64,000 nucleotides of DNA from Neorhizobium lilium (GTDB lineage Bacteria > Pseudomonadota > Alphaproteobacteria > Rhizobiales > Rhizobiaceae). Position 1 is the first letter of the stretch, and every line of letters starts with the position of its first letter. Both the position numbers and the translations under genes were made by a program. Shown piece after piece: positions 1 to 8,996 of this stretch. The DNA lies in NCBI RefSeq assembly GCF_004053875.1, contig NZ_SBIP01000001.1, positions 372,001 to 436,000 of the forward strand, written 5' to 3'. Below the pieces are notes generated by a model. It was not told the DNA's origin, did not search any database, and saw nothing but the letters and a program-made list of their open reading frames with translations.

Positions 1-2090
1 GCCAAGGGCACCCGATATGTCTCGAACCCGTCCTGGGCGATACGCCCGTCGCCGGTGATCGTCACTTCTTCGTGCAGCGCATAGCCGAGACCCTGCACGA
101 CGCCGCCCTGGATCTGACCCATGATGGCGCGCGGATTGAGCGCCCGGCCGACATCCTGCACGACACGATAGGCAAGCACGTCGACATGGCCGGTATCGGG
201 ATCGACCGCGACTTCCGCCTCGTGCACGACGAAAACCGGAATGTCGAGCGCATCTATGAAATGGCCCATGGCGCAGCCCGCCATCGCCGGCGTGTTTTTC
301 GCCGTAAAGCTGCCGGTGCCGCTGATCGGACCGGTCGTCGCCTGCGCATGGGCAACGACCGTCGAAATCGCAGCACCCGAGCCGGGCCGACCGGAAATTT
401 CCACACGCCCATCGCGCAGAACGAGATCCTTCGGCGCCGTTTGCAGCATTTCGCCAGCTGTGCGCAGCAGCTTTTCCCGCACTTCAGCCGCAGCCCCCAC
501 GCTTGCAGCCCCGATTGACACCGTGGTGCGACCACCGCCGATGCCGGCATCAAGCCCCGCCGCATCGGTATCGGCTTCGCGTACCACGATCTGGTCGGGA
601 TGCAGGCCGAGCTGACCGGCAACGATCTGCGGCAGCGACTGCATCATCGTACCTGAACCGATCTCGACACCGGAGGTAACGAGCGTCGCACTCCCATCGG
701 CGTTGAGGTTGATCGTGGCGGCAGAGGGGCCAACGAAAATGAACCAGGTGCCGAGCGCTGTGGCGCGGCCATAGAGCCGACCGTCCGCCGCATGCTCCAG
801 CGTACCAGTATTTGCCCGCAAGGTGTCCATCCGCTCCAGCATCGGGCCAAGCACATCGCCCTCGAACACCTGGCCTGTCGGCCCGAGATCGCCGTTGCCG
901 AGTACGTTGCGCTTGCGGAATTCAATTGGATCCATGCCGATCGCCGCACAGATTTCGTCGGTGTGCCGCTCCAGCGCAAAACTGTTGTAGACACCGTTGC
1001 AGGCCCGGAAAGCTCCATTGGGCGGCGTGTTGGTGTATACGGCCCGGCTCACGAGCCGAACGGCCCCAAGGCGATAGCTGCCGCCCAGCGTGTGCGACGT
1101 CATTGTCGTCAGGAAAACCTGCTCGCCTCCGTAGGCGCCGCAATCCATCAGCACCACCGCCTCGCGACCAACGATCTCGCCCTCGGCGGTAACGGCGGAG
1201 CGAATGCGGATCTCGGCGTTCTCGCGGCACAGGCAGGTCGCCATTTCCTCCTGACGGCTGTTTTCCAGGATCACCGAGCGGCCGGTCATCCGCGCCAGAA
1301 GCGCCGTAATCGGCTCGATCGTGGCGTCGAACTTCAGGCCGAAGCCGCCGCCCACCGGCGGCACCGTCACCCGCACTCTCCCCGGCGGCAGTTGCAGAAC
1401 GCGACCGGTCACGTTGCGCACCGTCCAGGGCACCTGGGTCGAGGTCTCTATATGGGCCCGGCCGTTTTCCCAACTGCCGATCGCGACGCGTGGCTCGAAC
1501 GGAACATGGCTCTGCCTGCCGACTGCGATGCTGCTCTCAACGATCGTCACGTCCGACCGGGCAAAGGCAGCATCGACATCGCCGCGCACCGATTTCGCTT
1601 CCCAGGCGATGTTACCGTCGCGCGCCCCGCCTTCGGTCAGCACCTCATAGGCACGCCAGTCCTCGTGGATAAGCGGGGCGCCAGGCGCCAGCGCTTCAGC
1701 CATCGTCAAAACAGGATTGAGCGGCTCGACGTCCAGCACGATAGCAGCCAGTGCGGCTTTCGCTTCCGCCTCGGTTTCTGCGGCAATGCAGGCGATCGGC
1801 TCGCCGTGATAGCGGATCGTGTCTGTCGCAAACAGGGGATGGTCGGCGATGCCGATACCGTGCAGGCCAGGCGCATCGGCACCCGTCACGATCGCATGGA
1901 CGCCTGGGCATTCGAGTGCTGCCGAAACGTCGAGACGGGTGATACGACCGGCAGGTACCGTAGATCGCAGCAAAACTGCATGCAGCGTATCGGGTCGTGC
2001 GCGATCATTGGTGTAGCGGGTGCGGCCACGCAGCTTGTCGCGCGCGTCCCGCCGCGGCAGATCCATGACCGTGGAGGAGACGTCAACCAT
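1..2090 (-). CDS. Molybdenum hydroxylase large subunit (xanthine dehydrogenase/CoxL family), partial
   Basis: This is the catalytic molybdopterin-binding subunit of a xanthine dehydrogenase-family enzyme, which hydroxylates an N-heterocycle or aldehyde with water as oxygen donor. I translated the minus strand from the ATG at 2090 to the window edge, giving about 696 codons without a stop. The N-terminus has the domain-1 pattern (RDKLRGRTRYTND, then YHGEPIA near residue 95). Further on come PPVGGGFGLKF, the substrate-channel segment GAFRACNGVYN and the cofactor-binding GGGRTTVS. The C-terminal region with the expected active-site glutamate lies outside the window. The start overlaps the end of the 2Fe-2S subunit gene by 8 bp, so the two are probably co-translated. 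The family is certain; the substrate is unknown, though the hydantoinase genes upstream suggest a cyclic amide or N-heterocycle. Confidence 0.93.
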   Translation of the reverse strand, partial: MVDVSSTVMDLPRRDARDKLRGRTRYTNDRARPDTLHAVLLRSTVPAGRITRLDVSAALECPGVHAIVTGADAPGLHGIGIADHPLFATDTIRYHGEPIACIAAETEAEAKAALAAIVLDVEPLNPVLTMAEALAPGAPLIHEDWRAYEVLTEGGARDGNIAWEAKSVRGDVDAAFARSDVTIVESSIAVGRQSHVPFEPRVAIGSWENGRAHIETSTQVPWTVRNVTGRVLQLPPGRVRVTVPPVGGGFGLKFDATIEPITALLARMTGRSVILENSRQEEMATCLCRENAEIRIRSAVTAEGEIVGREAVVLMDCGAYGGEQVFLTTMTSHTLGGSYRLGAVRLVSRAVYTNTPPNGAFRACNGVYNSFALERHTDEICAAIGMDPIEFRKRNVLGNGDLGPTGQVFEGDVLGPMLERMDTLRANTGTLEHAADGRLYGRATALGTWFIFVGPSAATINLNADGSATLVTSGVEIGSGTMMQSLPQIVAGQLGLHPDQIVVREADTDAAGLDAGIGGGRTTVSIGAASVGAAAEVREKLLRTAGEMLQTAPKDLVLRDGRVEISGRPGSGAAISTVVAHAQATTGPISGTGSFTAKNTPAMAGCAMGHFIDALDIPVFVVHEAEVAVDPDTGHVDVLAYRVVQDVGRALNPRAIMGQIQGGVVQGLGYALHEEVTITGDGRIAQDGFETYRVPL

Positions 2091-2565
2091 TGGCCTGCTC
2101 CATCTTCTGACTATCAAGAAAGTTCATCACCGCATCGACGATCCGCTCGTAGCCGGTGCATCGACAGATATTGCCGACCATCGCCGCCTTGATCTCATTA
2201 CGGCCAGCATCGGGGTTCTCGCGCAGAAATGGCGCAAGGCTCATCACCATGCCCGGGAAGCACATGCCGCATTGCACGACGTCCGCCGCCTCGAACGCCG
2301 CCTGCAGCGGATGCAGTGCCGTATCGCCCGGCGCCAGAGCCTCGATCGACTTTACCGTCGCACCGTCCAGCAAGCCGATCGGCCTCAGGCAGGACATGAC
2401 CGCCTCCCCATCCACCTCGACCGTACAGGCACCGCAAAAACCTTCGCGGCAGACGGCCTTCGTGCCGGTTAAAAACCGTTCGCGGCGCAGTACGTCCACG
2501 AGGGGCGTCATGGGATCGCCGTGGAAGCGGCATGCCGATCCGTTGATCCGAAGCGTGACTGTCAT
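2083..2565 (-). CDS. Molybdenum hydroxylase 2Fe-2S subunit (CoxS/XdhA-like)
   Basis: This is the small iron-sulfur subunit that passes electrons from the molybdenum centre to the FAD subunit. The 160-residue length is normal for the family. All eight cluster ligands are visible. The plant-ferredoxin-type [2Fe-2S] domain carries Cys39, Cys44, Cys47 and Cys59 (VCREGFCGACTV). The helical second domain carries Cys99, Cys102, Cys134 and Cys136 (CGMCFPG and GNICRCTGY). The gene overlaps the FAD-subunit gene by 4 bp (ATGA) and the large-subunit gene by 8 bp, giving the transcription order FAD, FeS, Mo. No twin-arginine leader is present, so the enzyme is probably cytoplasmic. Confidence 0.95.
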   Translation of the reverse strand: MTVTLRINGSACRFHGDPMTPLVDVLRRERFLTGTKAVCREGFCGACTVEVDGEAVMSCLRPIGLLDGATVKSIEALAPGDTALHPLQAAFEAADVVQCGMCFPGMVMSLAPFLRENPDAGRNEIKAAMVGNICRCTGYERIVDAVMNFLDSQKMEQANG

Positions 2566-3416
2566 TGCACGCTCTCCTTTGCCGAAAGAGATGCAATCGC
2601 GCGACGGACCAGTGTAGGTAGGACCTGACAGCGATACCAGCCATCCGCCTCAATGCCATCGCGCCCACGAAAATCAACGCATTGTGCGGCCAGTGCCCTC
2701 ATCCTTTCGGGATCTGCCGACACGGAAGCCGGCTCTATCGCAAGCACCGCTTCGAGCGAGATCCATCGCCGTGCCACATCTTCGACCGAGCCAACGGCAA
2801 TTCTAACCCTGCCGTCATGACCCCGCACCGCGGAGACGATCGCGACCGGGTAATCGCCCGCCCGGCGCAATGGCAGGCGCGCATGAGCGCTGGCGATCAC
2901 ATCGCGGCGCAGGATCACCGAGGTGAGGATTGAATCGCGCAGAAATACCCTTCTGTTTGCAAGGAACTCGGCAATCGGCAGGACCTGCCGCTCACCAATG
3001 GACCGCAGTTCCACTACCGCATTCATTGCCAGGAATACCGGCAGCAGATCCGCCGCAGCGAAGTCGAATGTACACAGATTGCCGCCGACGGTCGCCACAC
3101 GCCGGATGGCCGGGTTGGCAGCGCCATTCGCCGCCGCCACCACGGCGTCGAAGCCGTTTAGGCCCGCAAGCTGCCGTGCAAGACCCGCATGGGTGACTGA
3201 TGCACCTATGACAACCTGATCCTTCTCGATTTCAACGGTAAAAAGAGCGGGAAGGGCGTGCAGGGAAACCAGTACATCCGGAAGATTGACGCCTCGCCGC
3301 GGATCACGCATCAGCCAAGTGCCGCCAGCAAGGACGGCCGCGCCTCTGTGTTTGGCGGCAAGCGCTTCCTCGATGCTGCCGGCAACGGTCAGAGACCGCT
3401 CCATGCTGTCGAACAT
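2562..3416 (-). CDS. Molybdenum hydroxylase FAD-binding subunit (CoxM-like)
   Basis: This is the FAD-binding medium subunit of the same molybdenum hydroxylase; it hands electrons to the final acceptor. The 284 residues fit the CoxM/XdhB family. The first FAD phosphate-binding segment is AGGTWLM (residues about 31-37) and the second is ATVGGNLCTFDFAAAD (about 107-122), followed by the C-terminal CO dehydrogenase flavoprotein domain. It is the first gene of the three-subunit set, about 190 bp downstream of hyuB on the same strand. That gap holds no other gene, so the subunits may belong to the regulator-hyuAB transcript or have their own promoter. The electron acceptor cannot be predicted. Confidence 0.92.
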   Translation of the reverse strand: MFDSMERSLTVAGSIEEALAAKHRGAAVLAGGTWLMRDPRRGVNLPDVLVSLHALPALFTVEIEKDQVVIGASVTHAGLARQLAGLNGFDAVVAAANGAANPAIRRVATVGGNLCTFDFAAADLLPVFLAMNAVVELRSIGERQVLPIAEFLANRRVFLRDSILTSVILRRDVIASAHARLPLRRAGDYPVAIVSAVRGHDGRVRIAVGSVEDVARRWISLEAVLAIEPASVSADPERMRALAAQCVDFRGRDGIEADGWYRCQVLPTLVRRAIASLSAKESVQ

Positions 3417-3603
3417 ATCAGTGCCCCTTGAAATGCCGTCTTTTGCGGCGTTGCAACATTCTGTCCCAGGCCGAAGAGCATGTGAAATAGTTGTTTTTTG
3501 AATGTACTATCGAAAAAATTGATACCGTAGCCGGCATCTACCGAGCCGCTGACAGGCGCCGCATCAGCGCGGCGCCCTCTCCTTCTGCCGGCCGGCAAGC
3601 GGC

Positions 3604-5571
3604 TCAGGCCCAGTGTGCGACGGTTCGTTTCTCGAAGCTCTCGCGGAACTGCTTTGTGGTGTTTTCCAACACCTCGCCGGTCTCCCATTCGAGGATGACG
3701 GCATAGCGCCTGACAGCATCGAAAGAATTGATTTCGCCTGCCTTGTACTTGCGGGAAACCTCGGCAGGATCCATCCGCGCCCATTCGGTGCGGCTTGCGC
3801 GAATTTCGGTCCGCAAGCGCTCTGTCGCCGCCTCGTCAATCTCGTAAGCGCAAAGGTCACGGTCGATTTCACTAACGACGACGCCATAATCCAGCGCCGC
3901 GCGTTCGATAGACACGTAGTCGTCGATGACGTCCTCCAGCACTTGGAGCGGGTCGCGCTTGAGTGGGTCGCCGAAACCTCCGCCGCCAGCAGTCGGCCTT
4001 GCGAATTCATCGCCGGTATAGACCGGGTAATCCGAAAATACGGAACCGAGCCATGTCGCTTCCGTCTCGCCAGCGCGGCGGATTGTTAAGCCATGTGGCA
4101 TCGATGGAAGTCCACCTTCAATTCCCCATACGACGGCCCGTTCGCGGTCGCAGATATAGGACATGACGGCGCCTTCTGCCTCCAAGAGCAGCGAGGTCTT
4201 CTGGACGCCCACCCCGCCGCGCCATTTGCCCGGACCGGCTGAATCCTGCTTGATCTGGAACTCCGTCGTCCGCGTCGGGTTGACGCGTTCGTTACCCTCG
4301 TTCGGCTGCGACATCAGGCCGGTTCCGAAGCAGGCCGTCGTCACGTCGGCGCCATCCTTGCCGTTGCGACCGCCCCAGCCGCCCGGCAGCCATTCGTAGA
4401 ACATGAAGATCGGCTTTTCCGTCTTACGCGCGTCGCGGCCTCCAGCCAGCAGGTATTCGAGGTTGAAGGCGCAGGCGATCGCCCGTTCCGGCATGATCTT
4501 CGACCACATCTCGAAAATCGCATTCATGATCTTTTCGAACGGCATCAGGAAGCCGGTCACGGCCACCGGCCATTCGGCGCTGACGACACTGTTCTTCGGC
4601 GCCGTCACCTCAATCATCCGGTAAAAACCGCTGTTCAGCGGCAGATCCGGGAAGAAGGTCTTCATCCCGGCGACGACGGCTGAAAAAGTCGCGCCCGGCG
4701 CCGAATTGTACATCGACGAAATCGTCGAATGGCTGCCGGTGAAATCGTAATGGATGCTGTCGCCCTTGATGGTCATCTTGATGCGGATCGGGATCATACC
4801 TTCGCCGCCCCCGAGATCGCGATCGATATAATCCACCGTCTCCCAGGTGCCGTCAGGCAATTCCAGCAGACGCTTGCGAACAGCGCGTTCGACATAGTCC
4901 TGGACCTCCTCCATGCCGCGAGTAACTTGGTCGCGACCATATTTGGCAACCAGCCTCAGCAGTTCGCGTTCAGCAGCATGGGTCGCCTGCGCCTGCGAAT
5001 GGATATCGCCGATGATCGAGGCCGGATCGCGGGTATTTGCGGCAATCATATTGGCAACGTCCGAGCAGAAGCGGCCGGCCTGGAACAGCCGGATCGGGGT
5101 GATCCGCAGCCCCTCGCGGAACATGTCGCGCGCCGTCACATCGAACGAACCGGGCACTGATCCGCCAAGATCCGACCAGTGGCCGTTGGACTGCGCAAAG
5201 CCGATCAGCTTATCCTCATCGAAGATCGGCCGAACGAGGCGGACGTCGCTGAAATGGGTTCCGCCGGCGTAAGGGTCGTTGATCGCGTAAACGTCGCCGG
5301 GCGCCATCTCGCCTTCGAAGACGCGGATAACTTCCTTGCAGGTATTGTGCAGCGTGCCGACATGCACCGCGATATCGTAGTTGCCCTGCGCTACCGAATT
5401 GCCGTCGGCATCGTGCAGCGCATTGGAAAAGTCACGGTTGTAGATGACGAACGAATAGCAGGTGCGCAGCATCTGTTCGGCCATCTGATCGACCGTGGTA
5501 ATGAAGGAGTTCTTGAGAACCTCGAACGTGACCGGATCGAGCCTCTGTTCCGGATGGGCAAACGTGTTCAT
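3604..5571 (-). CDS. hyuB: Hydantoinase B/oxoprolinase family protein (HyuB)
   Basis: This is the B subunit of an ATP-dependent hydantoinase/5-oxoprolinase-type enzyme. These enzymes open cyclic amides such as N-methylhydantoin or 5-oxoproline; relatives are subunits of acetone and acetophenone carboxylases. The 655 residues span the whole HyuB domain. Diagnostic segments are LDPVTFEVLKNSF near the N-terminus, INDPYAGGTHFSDV (about 97-110), SNGHWSDLGG and the glycine-rich TAGGGGFGDPL near residue 540. A C-terminal tail of about 100 residues ends in EWETGEVLENT, as in carboxylase-type members. It starts 3 bp after hyuA ends, so the pair is tightly coupled. The substrate is not determined by sequence. 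Confidence 0.9.
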   Translation of the reverse strand: MNTFAHPEQRLDPVTFEVLKNSFITTVDQMAEQMLRTCYSFVIYNRDFSNALHDADGNSVAQGNYDIAVHVGTLHNTCKEVIRVFEGEMAPGDVYAINDPYAGGTHFSDVRLVRPIFDEDKLIGFAQSNGHWSDLGGSVPGSFDVTARDMFREGLRITPIRLFQAGRFCSDVANMIAANTRDPASIIGDIHSQAQATHAAERELLRLVAKYGRDQVTRGMEEVQDYVERAVRKRLLELPDGTWETVDYIDRDLGGGEGMIPIRIKMTIKGDSIHYDFTGSHSTISSMYNSAPGATFSAVVAGMKTFFPDLPLNSGFYRMIEVTAPKNSVVSAEWPVAVTGFLMPFEKIMNAIFEMWSKIMPERAIACAFNLEYLLAGGRDARKTEKPIFMFYEWLPGGWGGRNGKDGADVTTACFGTGLMSQPNEGNERVNPTRTTEFQIKQDSAGPGKWRGGVGVQKTSLLLEAEGAVMSYICDRERAVVWGIEGGLPSMPHGLTIRRAGETEATWLGSVFSDYPVYTGDEFARPTAGGGGFGDPLKRDPLQVLEDVIDDYVSIERAALDYGVVVSEIDRDLCAYEIDEAATERLRTEIRASRTEWARMDPAEVSRKYKAGEINSFDAVRRYAVILEWETGEVLENTTKQFRESFEKRTVAHWA

Positions 5572-5574
5572 GGC

Positions 5575-7602
5575 TCAGCCTTTCGTTCCGATGACAATGT
5601 TCATGAAGGCATCCACTGCCGCATTCATCTTCGGTGGCACGACGGTGGTAGAGTCGAACTGCTCGACAATGGCCGGTCCGGAGAATGTCGCGCCGGCGGA
5701 AAGCTTTTCGCGCTGGTAGATCGCCGCGTCATGCGCCACGCCCTCGAACCAGACCTTGCGGCGCCCGACCGGCTCCGGGGCATGAGGCCTGACCTCGTGC
5801 TTCGGCAGATCGGCCTTCGGCACGATGCCGATCGCCTTGATCGCGAGACGGAAGATCGACACCGGCGCCTCGTCACGACGGTAGTTGAACTCCCGCTCGT
5901 GTTCGCTGTGGAAGGCTTCGATCAGCTCGCCGATGCTGGCGATACGGGCTGGCGCATTGACGGATAGCGACCGCCACTGGCCCTGGTACATCATCTCCAC
6001 GGTACGCTGTAGCGCCATGTCGGAATCGGCAATTCCCTCGTGCGACAGGCGTTCTGCTGCCTGCAGTTCCATCCTCTGGAAGGCGACCTCCATTTCCTCC
6101 GGTGCAACCGACGACGCATCCGCCATGAAGCTTTCGGAAAAGTCGTGCTGCACGTCGACCAGCAGGCAGCCGAGCGCCGATGTAACGCCGGGGTTGGGCG
6201 GCACGATCACCGTCGGGATCGACAATTCCTTGGCGACTGCCGCGCCATGCAGCGCACCGGCTCCACCGAAGGCGATAAGCGCAAAATCACGCGGATCATA
6301 GCCTCGGCTGATCGACAGCAGCCGTACCGCATTGGCCATGTTTGCATTAGCGACTGCAACGATCGCCTCGGCGGCCTGATGCAGTTGCATGTCGAACGGA
6401 CCTGCTACGGTCTCCTGCACCGCGTCAGCGGCAAGCGCCGGATCAAGAGTTATCTTGCCACCGGCAAGGCTGGTGCCGAGGCGGCCGAGTACGACATTCG
6501 CATCGGTATTAGTGGCAATGTGGTTGCCGTTGCAATAGCAGGCCGGGCCCGGCGTGGCGCCGGCCGATTGCGGGCCGTTGCGCAGCGAACCACCCTCGTC
6601 CTGCCAGGCGAGCGAACCGCCGCCCGCACCGATCGTCAGCACCTCGATCGACGGGAAGCGGATTGGGTAGCCATATTCGATATACCAGTCCTTGGTGATG
6701 CGCGACTGGCCGTTCCAGGCGAGCGACACGTCGGTCGAGGTGCCACCCATGTCGAAGCCGATGGAATTGGGGAAACCGCAGAGGTTGCCGATATAGCGGC
6801 TGGCGATGGCGCCGGCGGCGATGCCCGATCCGGCCAGCCGGGCGGAGAAATCCCTGACGCTTGCTGGCGTCATCACGCCTCCGCCGGAATGCAGCAGCAG
6901 CAGATCCCGCAGATAGCCGCCGGCCGCCAGCTTATCGCCGAGCCGTGAGACGTAATCGACGACAACCGGTGCGCAGACGGCATTCGCCATCGTCGTCGAG
7001 AACCGCTCGTGCTCGAAGATCTCCGGCATCACCTCGGAGGAGATCGAGACCGGAATGTCCGGCATCACATTGAGAAGGATATCGCGCATGCGCCGTTCAT
7101 TGGCCCCGTTCACATAGGAGTTCATGAAGCAGACCGCCACCGACTTGACCTCGCGCTTGCGCAGCACCTCGGCAACATGGCGTGCATCCTCCTCGTTGAG
7201 AGCGTCGAGGATCACGCCTTCCGCATCGACCCGCTCGCGTACGGTCAGCCGGTCACGGCGCGGGATATAGGGTTTTGCGACATCCTTGTAGGTGTCCCAG
7301 AGATCTTCCTTGTTGGCGCGGCGGATCTCCACGACGTCGCGAAAACCCTCGGTACAGACCATGGCGCAACGCGGCAGTCGGCGGGTGATCAGCGCGTTGG
7401 TGGCAACCGTCGTGCCGTGCGAGAACATCGTCACTTCGGAGAGGTCTATGCCCCCCTGCTCCACCCCGTTGAGGATCGCCCGCATCGGGTCGTCCGGCGT
7501 CGAGGCAGTCTTCTCGATGCGGATCGCGCCGGTCTCCTCGTCCATGATGCAGATGTCGGTGAAGGTTCCCCCGACGTCCACAGCCACTCTCGTCCTGGTC
7601 AT
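5575..7602 (-). CDS. hyuA: Hydantoinase A/oxoprolinase family protein (HyuA)
   Basis: This is the ATP-binding A subunit partnering HyuB. Family members use ATP to activate a lactam or hydantoin carbonyl before ring opening; carboxylase relatives activate ketones the same way. The 675-residue protein begins with the ASKHA-type phosphate motif VAVDVGGTFTDICI, has FSHGTTVATNALI (about 60-72), and carries the second ATP motif SIGFDMGGTSTDVS near residue 283 and the adenosine-side motif IAFGGAGALHG near 442. The start has a good Shine-Dalgarno (GAGGATAG) just upstream. It is the first structural gene after the AraC-family regulator, which points to substrate-induced expression. The family is firm and the substrate unknown. 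Confidence 0.92.
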   Translation of the reverse strand: MTRTRVAVDVGGTFTDICIMDEETGAIRIEKTASTPDDPMRAILNGVEQGGIDLSEVTMFSHGTTVATNALITRRLPRCAMVCTEGFRDVVEIRRANKEDLWDTYKDVAKPYIPRRDRLTVRERVDAEGVILDALNEEDARHVAEVLRKREVKSVAVCFMNSYVNGANERRMRDILLNVMPDIPVSISSEVMPEIFEHERFSTTMANAVCAPVVVDYVSRLGDKLAAGGYLRDLLLLHSGGGVMTPASVRDFSARLAGSGIAAGAIASRYIGNLCGFPNSIGFDMGGTSTDVSLAWNGQSRITKDWYIEYGYPIRFPSIEVLTIGAGGGSLAWQDEGGSLRNGPQSAGATPGPACYCNGNHIATNTDANVVLGRLGTSLAGGKITLDPALAADAVQETVAGPFDMQLHQAAEAIVAVANANMANAVRLLSISRGYDPRDFALIAFGGAGALHGAAVAKELSIPTVIVPPNPGVTSALGCLLVDVQHDFSESFMADASSVAPEEMEVAFQRMELQAAERLSHEGIADSDMALQRTVEMMYQGQWRSLSVNAPARIASIGELIEAFHSEHEREFNYRRDEAPVSIFRLAIKAIGIVPKADLPKHEVRPHAPEPVGRRKVWFEGVAHDAAIYQREKLSAGATFSGPAIVEQFDSTTVVPPKMNAAVDAFMNIVIGTKG

Positions 7603-7660
7603 GATCTATCCTCTGCGATGTGGGTTCGCCGGACACAATCCGGCCGGCGCCTGCCCCCGC

Positions 7661-7679
7661 AAGGGGCAGCGTTCTTTGG
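7661..7679 (-). terminator. GC-rich stem-loop between regulator and hyuA
   Basis: A perfect 7-bp stem (CTGCCCC pairing with GGGGCAG around a 5-nt loop) lies between the AraC-family gene and hyuA. There is no following T-run on either strand. It may be a weak terminator, an attenuator or an mRNA-stability hairpin rather than a strong intrinsic terminator. Confidence 0.3.
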
Positions 7680-7719
7680 TTTCGTGATGGCGATAATCCG
7701 GTAGAGGCCTCAGGCGCCG

Positions 7720-8700
7720 TTAATTCCGGCTTCGGCTTCCGGGCAGGCGGCCGGTCCGCAGGAGCGCTTCCCGGCGGGTATCGGTCGGTGAACAGTTGAA
7801 GCGGGAACGATAGTGCCGGCAAAATTGGGACTGGTCGGCAAATCCCCAGCGATAAGCGATCTCTGCGATCGTCGCGCCATTGGTGACGGACATCAGATCC
7901 TCCGCGCAATGATCGAGCCGGCTGTCACGGATGAAGCCGTTGATAGACTTGTCGCTGCCCTGGAACAGGCCCTGCAGATAACGCAGGGATATTCCGCAGG
8001 CATCTGCGACTGCTTGCGGCCCCAGTGCCGTGCTTTTCAGGTTATCGCGGATGTATTGCTCTGCGCGGTGCAGGTGTCCCGCCCGGATCGACGAGACATT
8101 GCTGTCGAGCACGCGATCGTCGCTGACGATCGACAGGCAGAGCATTTCGAGCATATGCCGTCCGGTCATCTCTCGCGCCGCCTCGCTGATGTCCGAGACA
8201 TGGCCGATCGTCGTGCGAACGGTATCGAGAAACAGCGCCGCAACCCCTTGGCTAGCATCGAAACTAAGCGCGCTCAGCCGTTCCGTCGAGCCGATCCTTG
8301 CCCGTATGCTGGCCGATGGGACCTTGAGAACCCATAGTGCATTGGGACGGCCGTGCCAGAATTCATAAGGTGCATCGCCGCGCTCGACGATGAAACTGCC
8401 CGGATTGCATCTGACGCTACGCGACCCTTGCGAGAAGTTGACCTCGCTGACCTCCGGTATGGTGATCAGCAGGCTGGCATCCTTCTCGTTGAGAAAGTGC
8501 CTGCGGTGGCGTCGATATGAGACGCCGTCGCAGCGCATCTTCGACACGCCGACCAGGCCGAGAGACCAGGTCTCCAGCATTCCAGTGAATTCCCGCCTGT
8601 TACGATACTCCGTATCGAGCGGAAAGTAGGTTTCGGTCACTGCAGCCTGCCAGGCATCTCCGCCGGACGAGCCGCCGACATTATCGACGACATATCTCAT
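7720..8700 (-). CDS. AraC-family transcriptional regulator
   Basis: A 326-residue one-component regulator. The C-terminal ~100 residues form the AraC double helix-turn-helix (from about HLHRAEQYIRDNL, through AVADACGISLRYLQGLF, to the signature ATIAEIAYRWGFADQSQFCRHYRSRF). The N-terminal ~200 residues resemble the FeaR/AraC-binding-like effector domain (SYRRHRRHFL, NPGSFIVERGDAPYEF). It lies directly upstream of hyuA on the same strand. It probably senses the substrate of the hydantoinase/molybdenum hydroxylase pathway and activates that operon; this is inference from position. The effector is unknown. A GAGGA sequence abuts the chosen start. Confidence 0.9.
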   Translation of the reverse strand: MRYVVDNVGGSSGGDAWQAAVTETYFPLDTEYRNRREFTGMLETWSLGLVGVSKMRCDGVSYRRHRRHFLNEKDASLLITIPEVSEVNFSQGSRSVRCNPGSFIVERGDAPYEFWHGRPNALWVLKVPSASIRARIGSTERLSALSFDASQGVAALFLDTVRTTIGHVSDISEAAREMTGRHMLEMLCLSIVSDDRVLDSNVSSIRAGHLHRAEQYIRDNLKSTALGPQAVADACGISLRYLQGLFQGSDKSINGFIRDSRLDHCAEDLMSVTNGATIAEIAYRWGFADQSQFCRHYRSRFNCSPTDTRREALLRTGRLPGSRSRN

Positions 8701-8868
8701 TCCTCGATCCCCTGTGGTCCCGTTTTCTGGACTCTTCTTGCGGGGCGAGGTTACAGCAATTTCAAGGCGGGTATTGGCAAAAAACGCATAAAGTTATGAA
8801 CTATGCCGTACAACGGTGAATGTTTCGGACACCTCGGAATATTGACGGGCAGTGATCGCTGAATTGAA

Positions 8869-8966
8869 GGTTGCGACCCTTACCCTTACCTCGTCGGGCG
8901 CGAGCCAGATGGCGCGATCTCTTCGATCCGCAGGTCCTTCGGCGCGTGTAGAACAATTCCTTGCAT
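8869..8966 (-). pseudogene. 5' remnant of an L-idonate 5-dehydrogenase-like gene
   Basis: Reading from the ATG at 8966, which has a good Shine-Dalgarno (GGGAGGG) about 6 bp upstream, gives MQGIVLHAPKDLRIEEIAP. This is the typical start of zinc-dependent idonate/sorbitol dehydrogenases. The frame then stops at 8886, but a neighbouring frame continues with LAPDEVRVRVAT, the expected next segment. After position 8869 the similarity ends, with no sign of the zinc-binding GGICGSD motif or the remaining ~310 residues. It sits 30 bp after the gluconate 5-dehydrogenase-like gene, where idnD would be expected. I read it as a frameshifted and truncated relic. Confidence 0.7.
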
Positions 8967-8996
8967 GGTTTCCCTCCCGTTTTCGTGTCTTCTTTG

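Noticed and set aside
792-2192. Long plus-strand open frame of 466 codons
   Set aside because: It is antisense to the molybdenum hydroxylase large subunit. Its translation is Arg/His/Ala-rich with no family features, whereas the opposite strand gives a clear enzyme.
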